A stretch of DNA of 5,792 bases, taken from the NCBI GenBank assembly GCA_026392145.1, contig JAPLCS010000409.1, forward strand, positions 1 through 5,792. Reading direction: 5' to 3'. Below the pieces are notes generated by a model. It was not told the DNA's origin. It was given only the letters and a program-made list of their open reading frames with translations, and made no database searches. The position numbers and the translations under genes are program-made. Shown in pieces: positions 5,449 to 5,792 of the stretch. Each line of letters opens with the position of its first letter. Position 1 is the stretch's first letter. The DNA comes from Fimbriimonadales bacterium (lineage in GTDB: Bacteria > Armatimonadota > Fimbriimonadia > Fimbriimonadales > Fimbriimonadaceae).

Positions 5449-5792
5449 CTTGCATCGACCACGCTATCAATAATCCGTTTCACATCCGAGTAGGAGGTGA
5501 AACTGACTGCTTCAAGGATTTTTCCAGGAGTAAGAGCTGGATCTAGACTCAATAGAATGCCGTTAAATGTTGCCGATTCACTTGCACTTGATTGCTTGGC
5601 GAACACCCAGCCGGTTGCAAATCGCTTCCCCAATTCATAAAGGGTGACACGGTCTTCACCTCTTAGCTGTTCTTTTATGGGAGTCATTTCCTTTGAATAG
5701 AACACTATAATTCCACCTCGCATTGATGGCTGATATTCAAAAACGGGACTTCTTAATTTGGAGGACATTCCAAGACCCGCAACCAATGATGC
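5445..5792 (-). CDS. C-terminal part of an upstream gene, probably the M16 partner subunit (partial)
   Basis: The frame is open to the right edge of the window (reading Ala-Ser before the first TTG codon at 5786), so the gene almost certainly begins outside and only its last 115 or so residues are visible. They include YQPSMRGGIIVFYSKE, LYELGKRFATGWVFA, a Ser/Ala-rich turn, GILLSLDPALTPGKILEAV and a final DVKRIIDSVVDAR. Endings of this kind (a strand with RGG, a helix pair, then a helix near the C-terminus in which DV is followed by a basic residue) fit the C-terminal domain of M16 peptidases, but identity is low and no catalytic motif would lie in this part. Support comes from its context: the stop TGA shares bases with the ATG of the following M16-like gene, as in other M16 gene pairs. 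Other possibilities are an unrelated exported protein. No signal peptide can be judged from the visible part. Confidence 0.45.
   Translation of the reverse strand, partial: ASLVAGLGMSSKLRSPVFEYQPSMRGGIIVFYSKEMTPIKEQLRGEDRVTLYELGKRFATGWVFAKQSSASESATFNGILLSLDPALTPGKILEAVSFTSYSDVKRIIDSVVDAR

Noticed and set aside
1..5792. CRISPR arrays, insertion sequences, phage or toxin-antitoxin genes
   Set aside because: No spaced direct repeats, transposase-like frames, terminal inverted repeats or integrase/attachment duplication next to the tRNA were seen.

Overview
The window is ordinary-looking bacterial chromosome with moderate GC (low to mid forties by eye), short intergenic gaps and genes on both strands. 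I cannot place the organism. The bacterial-type bL31, the Pro-UGG tRNA with an encoded CCA, FolC and paired M16 proteins fit many phyla. Weak or absent Shine-Dalgarno sequences at several starts, and the M16 pair, would suit an under-sampled lineage such as Armatimonadota, but that is only a guess.

Left part, plus strand (1-2336). The window opens in a class I DAHP synthase gene (AroF/AroG/AroH type) whose N-terminal ~140 residues are missing from the reading frame. It is followed by rpmE (cysteine-free ribosomal protein bL31). Ten bases later comes a membrane-anchored NodB-family polysaccharide deacetylase, then a 91-residue protein of unknown function with a BON-like look. A good hairpin terminator at 2298-2330 closes this block.

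Middle part (2337-3862). folC (dihydrofolate/folylpolyglutamate synthase) lies on the minus strand and converges on that terminator. Divergent from it is a complete tRNA-Pro(UGG) at 3749-3824 on the plus strand. The 80-base gap between folC and the tRNA must hold both promoters.

Right part, minus strand (3863-5792). In transcription order there is the C-terminal end of a gene entering from the right edge, a 400-residue M16-peptidase-like protein without the zinc motif that overlaps it by ATGA, and a small TMEM14-like four-helix membrane protein 38 bases further on. The first two are probably the two halves of an M16 pair; all three are probably co-transcribed.

I see no mobile element, CRISPR array or phage gene, and nothing that convincingly forms a new multi-gene system. 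The points most worth a second look are the broken 5' end of the DAHP synthase, the catalytically dead M16 homologue coupled to a partner, and the apparently leaderless or SD-less start of rpmE and the deacetylase.
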